Of a stretch of 64,000 bases of DNA, positions 1 through 12,000 are shown in pieces. A program made the translations under genes and the position numbers. The first letter of the stretch is position 1. The number at the start of each line of letters is the position of its first letter. This DNA is from Apodospora peruviana (taxonomy: Eukaryota > Ascomycota > Sordariomycetes > Sordariales > Lasiosphaeriaceae), in assembly GCA_033439685.1 (NCBI GenBank), contig JAUEDM010000008.1:186001-250000 (forward strand), read 5' to 3'. Below the pieces are notes generated by a model that was not told the DNA's origin, searched no databases, and saw only the letters and a list, made by a program, of their open reading frames with translations.

Positions 1-609
1 TAATCTGTCTCGTTCATTAGTGGCTGTTAATGAAATCAGATGTGAACGTACGGCGTTGGTGCTCGAGTACAGCTTGTCCAGGAAGCCCTGGTCCCACGTG
101 TTGACGCTGTATCTGAGAACCCTGTCCACGAGTCCGATGAGTCCCTCCTTGCCCAGTCCTTGCTGGGTAGGTAGGTTAAGAGCCAAAATGCTAGCCAGTT
201 TGCTTGGAGGCAACGGCTCAACCAAGACTGTGCTGGAGTCTGGCTGGCTATACTGCTGCTTGCCCGGGCGTCCTTGTGCCCTGTCTGACGCTGCTTTGTC
301 CGCAGCATCAATGAAAGGCAAGACCAGGCTTTTTACAGCATCCAACAGCTAAAGATGGTCAGTTTAGTTATCTGTGCGCGAGGAACTTGGCATGGGGGGG
401 ACTGAGCTGACCTCCGCTGTCTCATCTGCCCGGCGCAGGGGAGCATCTGGCTGCGAGCTTGGGGTGGATGTTTCAGCGATGCTACCCATGTTTATGTTTG
501 CTGAAGTTAATCGATTAACTCTTGCAGAAGATGTTTCCGTTCGTAAATATGAGCGAGCTTCTTGGAATATATACTTCAAGTAGTCCTGGCTAATACGTTC
601 AGAGGTCAT
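1..609 (-). CDS. PLP-dependent decarboxylase (glutamate decarboxylase-like), 5' part only
   Basis: This is the start of a gene that leaves the window on the left. I read exon 1 as 609-412, an intron to 349 (donor GTCAGC, acceptor TTTAG), and exon 2 from 348 to about 46, where a GTACGT donor follows. Exon 2 encodes text typical of the N-terminal segment of fungal group II PLP decarboxylases: LVLPFIDAADKA, then LVEPLPPSKLASIL, then SVNTWDQGFLDKLYSSTNA. Family members decarboxylate glutamate or related amino acids. The lysine that binds PLP lies beyond the edge, so activity cannot be judged. The first 66 codons are low-complexity Ser/Pro-rich and may be a poorly conserved leader. The family call rests on recognising the GFLDKLY block; the substrate is unknown. 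Confidence 0.72.
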
Positions 610-2215
610 TGGGGGTGTTGAGAATGATCACACTTCCTGGCAGCTTTATCATTAATATCCTCCTTCTCGGGCCAATTTGACTTACACAAACAAGCCTTTA
701 CATGGTGCCATAACTGCTCCTGGCTGCGCAGAATGACATGAAAACACCTTCATTTGGCACTGTGAGAATTCCCACCATGCAGAGCATAATCTCAGCTTCG
801 GCGTACGTACTAGCCTTGGTCAGTTTGCTCTACTACCCATCCCGCTACGCTATCTTCAGGTTGACTCGAGGATGTTAATGGCTGTCCCTGTATAGGCAGA
901 GGATACATACTCATACGTGGAGGTACATCATGAGTCTATTCAGTTACGCCGTATACGGGCTTCTTGTATGTTTATATTCGGCACAGACATAGGAATTTGC
1001 CCGACGGGTGATGTTGTGAACTCACTCCGCAAGTCCAGTCTTTTTTCTCTGCAATTCTGGAGAATTTCCTACATGTAAGATATGCATGCAATCCAATATC
1101 ACGAGCAGGCGGTGTAGGAATCTCATCCGACTCGGATGTAGTAAGATAAGGTAGCATCGATCCGAGTGTGATGCAATGGGATCCCCATGGGGAGGACGAA
1201 ACAAGCTTTCGTGTGCAGAAAGCTTGTTCGCATGTTTGCTCGGACATGGGAATAATGTCTCGGAATCGTTCGGATGTAGTATATTATGTCAGCTGAGAAC
1301 AACGCTTGAAAGAAGAAACTCATGCTGTTGGACTGAACCGAGTATATTCATGCAAGTTGGTGTGTAGTCCGCAAAGTGGGACGGACGTTCTTGACAACTG
1401 AAGTACAGTAGTGCTTACAGGATGTACTGCCTAGAAAGGGTCCACGATCAGGACTTTCTAAGGGCGATCTGGGCAAAAAGACTCTGCAGCAAGAACTAAA
1501 AGTTCGGTACCGATGCAGACGCAGTTCCATATCTCGAACGTTCGTACCCAATAATTCGAGACGCAGACCTTGGCTTAGTATAGGTTTAGAGTAAGTAAGG
1601 TGTGACCAGTCACCGGGTTGGCCATCCGGACCATAAAATCAGTGGGAAGGAAGAAGGCGTCATCCGGAACGAGCCGGTCCAGAGAGGGTTGCAACTGTCA
1701 AATGGCGTGGCTACGCGAGAGAATAGCACATTTGTTTAGTCTCGGATGGATACCGGACGAACTACCTGTGTAACATGTGGGACATGGGAAAGATCCAATA
1801 ACGTGTTTTGGTAGCCGACGTTACCGTGGAGTCTCGCCAATAATGCGAGAGTTGAAACCGATGAAGTTGCCATTGACCATGTATACACCGCAGAATGAAA
1901 GCGTTCAATGCTTCTCATACTGTGATATAGGCAAAAATGCGCTATGCGATACCAGGTAAAGAACGAGATATTTATGTAGCATATTCATTTGGGGTGGTAC
2001 TTGATCAAGTTGATCGAGTCAGGTACCCGACACGAAATATGAGTATATTCATTGTTAGGGGTTTAATGAAAGATGTCCAAGATGCAAATGATGACATTTT
2101 GAAGTTGGTAGAGTGTATGGTTCGCACAACAAAGAGATAGTTAAGCTACCTAGTGAAGTTCCTCCTCAAGCTAGAAGAATCCTTGTTTCTCATCATAAGT
2201 GGCTGCAAACAAAGT
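610..2215. other. Gene-free stretch, 1.6 kb
   Basis: Only short open frames are present, none with recognisable domains. The one structure seen is a perfect hairpin at 1200-1228. It probably holds the promoter of the decarboxylase-like gene and the 3' flank of the MFS gene. Confidence 0.5.
1200..1228. repeat. Perfect 11-bp inverted repeat (hairpin)
   Basis: AACAAGCTTTC at 1200-1210 is exactly mirrored by GAAAGCTTGTT at 1218-1228, with a 7-nt loop. It is not next to a coding end, so no terminator role is claimed. Confidence 0.7.
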
Positions 2216-4224
2216 CTAGAGAGCATGTTCAGCCTCTCCCTCCGCATGTGATGATTCTCGCGCGTCCGGCTCATCCCTAACACTCGCCCACTCCATCGCC
2301 AGCGAACCAGCCATCGTAATGCTCGACATAACAGTCGGCACCAAGAAAGTCTCGTTGAGAGCTTTGTTATAGGCAGTCAATATGGCCGGGTTCCGGTCAA
2401 CATCGAAAACGGATCTCAGCTTGGTGGCACCCGTGTCGAGCACGACCAGAGGATCCAGCCCAGGAAAAGCACGCCTCAGGTGAATGATCAACCTCCTGGC
2501 AAAGACGTTCTGGGCAACCGAGATAAAGATGGTTGCGCCCAGCGTCTGTGCGAACATGAGCAGACCGGTGGCGCTGGCGACCTGGCCCAGGGGAAGCACG
2601 GTCTGGACGGCGACCAGGGGAAGATCGGCGCCGAAACCCAGCCCGATGCCGAACATGGCCTGGTATCCGATCCAGGCACCCGCTCCGGAGTCAGGAGTGA
2701 GGGTCGTCAGCAATCCCGCACCGACGGCCATGAGCGCCGAGGCCAGCAGCATGAACGGGGTGTAGTACCCAAGCTTGGTCACAGCGATACCCCCGAGCAT
2801 GGAGGCAACGGCGTAGCCCAGGATGAGCGGAATCGTTCGCACGCCGGACTCAAAGGCGGATACGCCTTGGATGGCTTGGAACCACACAGGTAGCTTCAGG
2901 ACAATCAGTTAACAACAGCACGGTCGTCATCGGCTCAAGGAAGAGAATAGCACTTACAAAGTAGACGGTCGACATGAACGCCGCACCCCAGCCAAGGAAG
3001 AACAAGCACCCAGCAGCCACACTGCGCTGGGTTGCCACCTGTCTTGACGGTAGCGATTTGTAGTCCCGGGCCAGAAACCACTGAAGCGCCAGGAAAGCTA
3101 CCGACAGAACCGTGAAGAGCACGAGAATTGCGATCACTCGCCCAGCGTCCCAGGGGTATCGTGTTCCGCCCCACTGCAAGGCCAGTAACAGGCACACGAC
3201 AGCGACCAGCAGCGAGGTGAGACCGGGGAGGTCAAGCACAGCAATGGTCTTTCCCCAGCCGCCGCGATTATCTCGGGCTTCGGTGCCTCTGTAGTTGGCC
3301 ACGGAAAGGATCACCAGGAATACCGAGAGGGCGCCCAAACTAGCCATCCCAACTGTCTCAGCTTACACAACAAACTCAAAATGCGAGGGGGGGGGGGGGG
3401 GGGGGGGGGGGTTGTGACTTACGGTAGATTGACGTAAAAACACCACCGCCATGTAACCTTGTCGGTAAACACGCCGCCGAGGAGCGGACCGGCCACGGAC
3501 CCGAAGCCAAAGGTGGCACTGTCCAGCCCGGCAAACAAGGGGCGGCGAGACACCGGCACGCTGTGGGCCGTGATCACGTAGACGCCCGAGAAGACGCCGC
3601 CGCCGCCGAGGCCAGCGATAGCACGGCCGATGATGAGCGCCGTTGAGGACGGCGCGACGGCACAGATGAGCGAGCCGAGCTCGAAGGTGAGGATAGCGAT
3701 GATAAATGTCCACTTGATAGAGAATATGGTGTAGAATTTGCCAAAGAGAAGCTGGCAGCAGGACACGGTGAGCAGGTATCTGTTCATACTTAGTACAATG
3801 GAATCACACGAGATAGGTATGTAAAGTCAGGTACTTACGCGCTGCCATACCAGCCGATATCGTTGATGGCGTTGAACTCGTCTGTGATTTTGGGCACTGC
3901 TGTTGCGACTATGGCTTGATCCTGTGCTCGAGACGATATGGTTTAGCCATCTGATACTCATCAACAAATCTTCGGGGTGTTGGGCGTACGTACAAGCGCT
4001 ATGAGAAAGTTGCTCAGAGTGAGAGCGACAATGAGGAAGAACAGCCTCCAGCCCTTTGGGTAGGTCTTTGTTTCCTCTGATGTTGCTGTAAGGGGAGGGC
4101 TGTTTGTCCCAGTCTGGCCCATCATGTTGCCATCGGATGACGACCAGATTTGGTTGTCCGCTCCTGGGCTCTGGCTTGACGCCGGGGAGTCGTTGAGCGT
4201 CTTTTCACTATCGAACATCTTCAC
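2216..4224 (-). CDS. MFS exporter, DHA2/DHA14 drug:H+ antiporter type
   Basis: There are five exons: 4224-3994, 3921-3839, 3779-3423, 3339-2958 and 2893-2216. They join in frame to a 576-residue protein. The N-terminus is a hydrophilic Ser/Pro tail, followed by family text: DQAIVATAVPKI and IGWYGSAYLL near the first membrane segments, then IGRAIAGLGGGG (motif C-like) and FYVNLPLGALSVF. Length and motifs fit the 14-TM fungal toxin-efflux group. The third intron holds a run of 25 C on the coding strand and ends at a CTAG acceptor (3341-3340), which restores the frame. The gene is divergent from NRPS1 over 1.8 kb, so export of that product is a reasonable inference. The substrate is unknown. Confidence 0.9.
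3387..3411. repeat. 25-nt G homopolymer inside an MFS intron
   Basis: An uninterrupted run of G on the plus strand (C on the coding strand) lies in intron 3 of the MFS gene. Exact length in any assembly is uncertain because homopolymers slip in sequencing and replication. The flanking splice sites do not depend on it. Confidence 0.85.
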
Positions 4225-6013
4225 AAAACTGTGAGGTAAACAGTCTAAGTGATAGTGATGGAGAGAGAGACGTAATAAGCAGATAAATCCAAGTGTTGTT
4301 TGAACTTGGGGTCAAGACGGTCCGATTTGTTTCAGTTAGCCTAGACTCTAGACAACGAAGACAAAAGTAATAGAGATAGGCCCCTTGCTTCGGCTTCGAG
4401 TAACAGTCAGTCAGTCACATGAAAAAAAGAAGTTCGTAGAATCAAGGCGCATAAGATGATGCCTCATCCAAACTATTAGATGGCGCCTTATTTCCCATCT
4501 GGACCGGAACTGATTCCCGTGGCCCCCAATGTAGGTAGACATGGGGTACGGTCACACAAGCAAGTCCGAGCCGGTCCGCACTCGGGTTTTCCAGACACGG
4601 ATACTCGAATCCCAATTATTGTCTACAAGCTCATAGTTACTCGTGAACAGACCTAAAATGGACTAATAGCGTTGGTTCGAGATGGTGATCAAATGGAGAA
4701 CTGGTGGGCGTGGGCGTGGGCGTGCCGGTTCCTATTGCCTCTCCGATAGGTCCAGTCCATCTGGTTACACGGCTTCAGATCCGTAATTTACAAGTCCCTT
4801 CTACCCCTCCAAAATGGTAAGTATCCCCCACTACTAAGCTGTAGACGAAAGTCGGTGTGTATGTAGACGGCGACCTGTACCAAGAATCAGTTGCTTACCT
4901 CGGATGCCCGGACGGAGACCGAATAACCGCTTGTGGATCAACATAATTCGTAGTTCTGTTCGTAATATGTGATACCCAGACCGTTTCCGTTCTCAAACGA
5001 TGTGGAGATGACGCCCTTATCGAGTATGTTCGTATACGTTTGCCAACCTTCGAAGGTGTCAGAATCGAGATATGCGAAGGCGTCATCATCGTTGGATTCA
5101 TGCTATTGGCTCTGGTATGCGAGAATAGGAGCAGTTTCTTTCTTGTCGGTTGCGATTTTGACTGGATTTTTACTCGGCTTCGGACTTTAGCTACTAGACT
5201 GCAGAAACATTGAACCCGTGCAGACATGATATTTGGCTCGGAACCATGACTGCTTTTCCCCGTCTAATATTTCCAGAGTATCATCAAGCATATACTCATC
5301 GTGAAGAACGCCGCCAACCAACCAGTCATAAGACAACAACACAACATGCGTTATTGGATATACAGGGCTTTCGTAGGATTCCGTGGTGGTGGTGGAGGTG
5401 GTGGGCGTAATCCCATCACCGTGCAGCCTCTGAAATGAGATGCATCTGAGTGCATTGTTTTTCAAGGTGATCCATCACACCATCCCATGTGTAAGGCACG
5501 ACGGCAACGTCAGCTGCTCACTTCGAAAACACGAACTTCCTCGTTCGAGATGATGTCATTCAATTTGTTGTCACCGTCTAGAAGGTTCTACTATCTAGAG
5601 GGGAATGGTGCTAGGCTGTGAAATCGGCGATCGTGATTGTGTTGCTGCTTCTAGCAGGTGACCGGCTGTCTGTTAGAGACTGAGTTATCTCTCTTGCCGG
5701 TGACTGCTACGAACAACAATTTACATAGTATAGCTTGTATCGTGCAACTTTGAAGCGAGATATTGCATTAACGCAACCAAATAAAAGTTGCAATGATTGA
5801 AGAAAAGGGGGAAACAACAGTCGTTCTTCACATGATCGTCGACCCAACTATGGAGCTGCATTCAGTTATGAGGGAGGTAATGTGGTCTAGTTTCATAAAC
5901 ATTCTAGGGGGAGTTCAAGCTATCAAGTTGACGAGGGCAAGTGCGAGTTAGTCGACAGCGGAATCGCGAAGGAAACGGCTATAAAGCAGCCGAGAGTTGA
6001 GAACAGCGAGGCC
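4225..6013. promoter_or_regulatory. Divergent intergenic region between MFS and NRPS1, 1.8 kb
   Basis: No convincing gene was found. It separates two divergent start codons and must hold both promoters. A TATAAA sits at 5980-5985, upstream of NRPS1. A GTGGGC triplet repeat near 4706-4723 and a GGT-rich stretch near 5383-5403 are the only low-complexity features noticed. Confidence 0.5.
5980..5985 (+). promoter_or_regulatory. Candidate TATA box of NRPS1
   Basis: TATAAA lies 29 bp before the most upstream in-frame ATG of NRPS1. If it is the true TATA box, transcription would begin close to or after that ATG, which favours a start codon further in, for example near 6137. Confidence 0.35.
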
Positions 6014-9000
6014 ATGTTCTTGTTATTTTCCATGAGCTTGTATGATATCTTTAACCCCAACGTCGAATACAACCAACACACGGTCTTCATTGTCAAGTTT
6101 GATATCTTGGCGTTGGGCGACGAGTTACACTTCAACATGACCATGTCCCACCAGCCTCGGCTCAATGTGTCTTTCTCCAAGGCCGTTCACACCAGGAACC
6201 ATGCCTCCCTGCTCATTGCTTCGCGGACAGCCTTCTACTTGGCTGTGTCGAAGCACGGGCAGATCGATACTTTGCAATTCAACCCGCTGCAAGAGCACCA
6301 AGATGTCGACAAGAAGGTGCAAGCTTCGGTGGTGTTCAAGGTCAGCCGTGACCCGGCTGAGACAGTCGGGCAGCTCTTGGAGAGGACCCAGAACCTATTC
6401 TCCGGCACTGTCACTGATGAGAAGTCTCACAACTTGGGAGAATATATGCCCATTTTTGAGTGTGCCGACTTGAAGCTTCTCGGATCTTCATCGGATCCTC
6501 ACGTCGACCTCATCCGCCTCCACAGGCCCTACGACATTGGCATCCGGGCTGAATTCGGTAACAGTTGTATCAACATCACAGCAGACTTCAACACCACTGC
6601 CACCTCATCAGCCACAGTTCAACTGCTCCTTGACCTCTGGGGCCATATCCTCGACCAGCTTCTCGACGCCAACAATATGGGGCTCCCAGTCTCCCAAATC
6701 AACTACATGACTCCGCACCAAAAGGCCCAGATCGAGGGCTGGAATTCTGCAATGCTGGAACCTGTCAACTTCTGCATCCACGACCTCGTTGCTTGGCAAG
6801 CAGCAGTGCGTCCCGGTACCGAGGCAATCTGTGCCTGGGACGGCAACTTCAGCTACCAAGAGCTGAGCTCGCTCTCTACCAAGTTGGCTAGCCATCTCAC
6901 AAAGCTCGGAGTCAGACCGAATACATTCGTCGCCATGTGTTTCAGCAAGTCGGCCTGGGCCGTCGTCGCCATGGTGGCCATCGTCAAGGCAGGCGGCGCC
7001 TTTGTCGCTATCGACCCGATCCATCCCCGGAACCGGATCCGTGCCGTCTTAGCAGCGGCTGGGTCTTCGCTCGTTCTCGCTGCTCCTCAGCACGTCCCAA
7101 TCTTCGAAGACGAATTGTTTGACATGCCACTGGACGTGGTGCCGGTTTACCGCTCGTTCATCAAGCGCCTGGACGAACCATGCGCTTCCGAGTCGTCCTT
7201 CCCCCCCCTGGTGAGCCCATCAGATGCGGTATACATGATCTGCACATCCGGCAGCACCGGGACACCAAAAAGCATCATCGTCGAGCATCGCGCGCTTGCC
7301 ACGGCGATTTCTGGTCTTGCGGAGCCGATGCACATCGATTCCTCGTCCCGCGTCTTCCAGTTTGCCTCGTACACGTTCGACGTCAGCATCAGTGACATCT
7401 TCACCACTCTAACTCAAGGTGGGTGTCTGTGCATCCCGTCCGAAAGGGATAGGATCAACGACCTAGCCGGGGCTATCGTGCGACTTGACGCCAACAACGC
7501 CTGTCTCACTCCCACCGTGGCGCGTCTGCTTCGCCCCGAAGATGTTCCCTGTCTAAAATACCTCTCACTGGGCGGCGAATCACTGCGTCAAGACAATTTT
7601 GACCTCTGGGCCGGGCACGTGCGGTTGACCAACATCTACGGGCCGTCCGAGTGCACGACCTGGTGCGCAGCAAATGTCGCCGTTGATCCTGCCGGGACCT
7701 CCTCATCCAACTGCATTGGCAGAGGTCTTCGAGCATCGCTCTGGATCGTGGACCAGGATGACCACAGCATCTTGTGTCCGATCGGGTGCACGGGGGAGCT
7801 GCTGGTCGAAGGTCCCGTTCTGGCCAGGGGCTACGCGGACGAGGAGCAGACCAAGGAAATGTTCATCTGGGACCCAGCCTGGGCGGTTTCTGATGGTGGC
7901 CCGGGAAGGCGATTCTACAAAACCGGTGATCTCGTCAAGTACAATCCCGACGGCACCATCAACTTCGTCGGACGCAAGGACTCCCAGGTCAAAGTTCGCG
8001 GGAACCGGATCGAGATTGGCGAGATCGAGTACCACCTCGCGGCCTGTGTGGGTGTCAGCCAGTGTCTGGTCGTGCTTCCGTCGACGGGACCGTACCGGGA
8101 GCAGCTTGTAGGGGTACTCTCTCTTGAAGGACTCGACGTCCCGATTGACAGCCTTGATGAGCCTCAGATTGTCGACGCCACAACCCGGGATGAAGCTGAG
8201 CCAAAGATCCGCGAGATCCGCGAGGCCTTGTCCGCTTCGCTGCCGTCTTACATGATCCCACAAAGCTGGCTCGTGGTAAAGACCATTCCACTCCTCTTGT
8301 CTGGCAAGATGAACCGCCGCATGGCCAAGCAGTTCGTTGAGGATCTTGTCCACTCCACGTCTCCCGATGATGAGACCATCAAGCCATCAACCCCAATAGA
8401 GGTCAAGATCGGTGACCTCTGGTCGTCAGTTCTGTCGGTCGACCAGACTCTCATCCAACCCCAGAGCCACTTCTTCGAGATGGGAGGAAACTCCCTGTCA
8501 GCAATGCAACTCGTTGCTCTTGCGGAGCGTCAAGGGCTGTCGCTGACGGTTGCAGACGTCTTTGCAGCGCCAATGCTTTCGGACTTGGCGAAGCGGACCA
8601 CCATCACACGTCGGACCAAAGACCAACTTGGAGGAGACCTTGCTCAAAATCACGCACCCAAACCCTTCGAACTCATATGCGGGCCTCTGGAGGCTCAACG
8701 TATGGTCACCGCCGCGCAACAGCAGTACCCGGAGTTATCGTGGAGTCGCATCCAGGACATATACCCAGCCACTCCGCTCCAAGCCGGACTGATGACGACT
8801 TCGGTGGCCAATCCAGGCACTTATACTTTCCAGCACGTGTACAAACTCCCCAAGGACATGGATTCCGCGAGATTCAGAGCCGCATGGGAAGCCGTCGTTC
8901 GCAGCACGGCGATACTCAGGATCGCTATTGCCCCGTTGGAGCCATACGGGCCCTGCCAGGTCGTTCTCAACACCGATATTCGCTGGCTACGGCCCCTGTC

Positions 9001-12000
9001 CCTGGAGTCGTATCTCATCGGTGACGCCGCCGAGGCCGTCTTCTCCTTCGGAGAGAGTCTCAACCGGTTTGCCATCACGGCCGACGGACAATACTTTATC
9101 TGGACGGCGCATCATGCCACATATGACGGTGTATCTACTGGACTTGTGCTGCGGAGGGTCGAAGATGCGTATTACACGGCAAGCAACACAATGTCCGTGA
9201 CAGAATCACCGTCCATTCTTGGTCTGGTCCGATACGTTGAGTCGCAGAAAACAGAGTGGGAAGACTATTGGAAGACGCAGCTCGAAGATGCTCCAGCTGC
9301 TTCCTTTCCGGCTCTGCCTTCGGCCACATATCAGCCGCGTACGGACACGACATTGGAGAAATCAGTGATTCTTCAGCGTCAAGAAGGCGGTGTCACCACC
9401 GCCAATCTCGTGCGTGCAGGCTGGGCTCTCGTCCTGGCGCGTTACTCCTCCGACCCTGACAGCGACGACGTCGTTTTCGGGACGACCAACTCCGGACGAG
9501 CCGCCCCGGTGTCCGGCATCACGGAAATGGTCGGTCCAACAATTGCCACCGTCCCTGTACGTGTCAAGATCGATCGACAAGAGCCATTGCTCGACTACCT
9601 ACGCCGTATCCAGGACGAGAGTGCTGCCATGATCCCCTTCGAGCAGACCGGACTTCAGCACATCAGCTCCCTCGGCCGGGCACACCAACAAGCCTGCAGG
9701 TTTCAGAACCTGCTCGTCGTCCAGCCTCCCGGGATGCAGGAGTCCCTCGAATTCCTGGGCCTGGAAAGAATCCGCACCGAGGCGAGTGGCGGTAACCAGG
9801 AGATTTTGACCTATGCTTTGAAGATGGAGTGCGAGCTTCGGGAGGCCAACTCAGAGATAACTCTCAGGGCCGTCTTTGACAGCCATGTTATGACCGAGCG
9901 GCAGGTATCCAGACTTTTGCGCCAGTTCGGCCACGTGCTGCAGCAGCTAGCTACGCTACCCCGTGATAGTAGTGTCGGCGACGTCAGCCTCCTCTGCCCA
10001 GAAGACATGCAGGAACTAGCCGAGTGGAACAGCGTCACGCACACAGCCGTGGAACGCTCCATTCCAGAATTGTTTGGCCAGGTGGCTCGCGCCATGTCCA
10101 CCGCGCCGGCTATCCATTCCTGGGACGGTTCCCTCACCTACGGCGAACTCGACACCCTCTCAGCTGCGCTGGCCATGTTCCTCGTGGACAACGGGGTGAA
10201 ATCCGGCGTCATCGTGCCCGTGTGCTTCAACAAATCGGTTTGGGCTGTGGTTGCCATGCTGAGCGTCATGAGAGCAGGAGCAGCCTACGTGGCGCTCGAG
10301 CCTGGTCACCCCCAAGCTCGAGTGGACGGCATCATCCGGGATGTCGGCGCCCATCTTGTCATGGCGGCACCGCAGCACGCACAGCGGTTCCAGTCGACGG
10401 CGGTGAACAAGGTCGTTGCCCTTGACGAGGCGTTTATCAACTCCCTGTTGTTGTCGAACCCCGCCGTCAGAAGTCTCCTCCCCGTGAAGCCGACCGATTT
10501 GGCTCTAGTGGTCTTTACCTCCGGCTCGACGGGCACTCCGAAAGGCATCCTCATCCAACACAGAAACCTCTGCACATTCATCGCCGCGTACAGCTCCAAA
10601 TGCGGCGGCATCGGACCAGGGACGCGTATCTTCCAGTTTGCGGCTTACGTCTTCGACCTCAGCGTCGGCGATATCTTCACTTCTCTGACCACGGGCGCAT
10701 GCATCACCATACCTTCGGAGCAAGAACGCATGAATGACGTCGCGGGCGCCATCAACAGACTGAACGCCAGCTCGGCGTTCCTTACCCCGACGGTGGCTTC
10801 CCTCATCAAGCCCGAGGACGTGCCAGGCCTAAAGACCGTCGTCCTCGCCGGCGAGGCGCCGTCCAGGGAGAACCTGGGCACCTGGGCACCGAAGGTCAAT
10901 CTCTTCATCGGCTACGGCCCAGCCGAGACGACGGTCATTTGCTCCGTGCATGGCCCAGTGCGGGCAGAGTCCGATCCCTCCAGCCTGGGGTACGGGCTGG
11001 CCTCGAACATGTGGATCGTGGACAAGGGTGACCATGACCGGCTGGCGCCGATTGGTTGTGTTGGCGAGGTTGTTGTCGAAGGGCCGCTCGTCTCGGCGGG
11101 ATACCTGAATGACCCGAAAAAGACGGCCGCGGTCTACGTGGAGAACCCAAGTTGGGCTGCTGACAAGTCCCTGGGCTTTGTTGACAGCAGCAGCAGCAGC
11201 AGCAGACCACGACGGTTTTACAAGACGGGGGACCTGGCCAGGTATAATGACGAAGGCATGATGAGTTTTTTTGCGAGAAAGGACACGCAGGTCAAGGTCA
11301 GGGGGCAGCGTGTCGAGCTCGGCGAGATCGAGTACCATATTTACTCGCATCCGGACGTGAGGCATGCCGTCGCGATGGTGCCCTCGGCAGGGCCGTTCAA
11401 GGGTCGGCTTGTTGCTATGTTGGTCGTGAAGGACACCCAAATTGAGGGTACCACCCCAGCCATATCAGAGTCGATCACCATCCGACGCCATTTCGCAGAG
11501 ACCACGTCATCAGATTTCTACATCTCCCAGATCCACAATCATATCGTGGACAAGCTTCCGTCCTACATGGTCCCCTCGACCTTTGTCATCGTCAACAAGG
11601 TGCCGTTGAACACGAATGGGAAAGTGTACCGCCAGGAAATAAAAGGTTGGTTCGAGACCATGGACGACGAGACCGCTCGGCTGGTGGCCATCCAGCTCTC
11701 ACAGCAAAGGTCTACTAGTGCGGACACACCTACCACGGAGAACGAGAAGTTGGTCCTGCAAGTATGCAGCCAGGTGCTCAAGATTGAGCCGCCGAGACCG
11801 ATGTCCATGGACCATTCATTCTTGCGCCTTGGCGGCGACAGCATCACCGCCATGCTTGTGGCATCGAGATGTAGAGCTCAGGGTGTGGCGGTCACGGTGG
11901 GGGACATTCTGAGGAGCAAAACGTTGCGCCATCTGGCTGCGTCTCTGGTCCCTGCCAAGGCTGGGCAGTCGCCGCGGAGCCAGTTATTAACCAACGATGC

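Noticed and set aside
1937..2140. 67-codon plus-strand frame
   Set aside because: Short, no recognisable domain, no start context or neighbouring exon.
3340..3422. Possible frameshift between MFS exons at the G tract
   Set aside because: Using the CTAG acceptor at 3341-3340 gives a clean in-frame join with the expected NLPLGA text.
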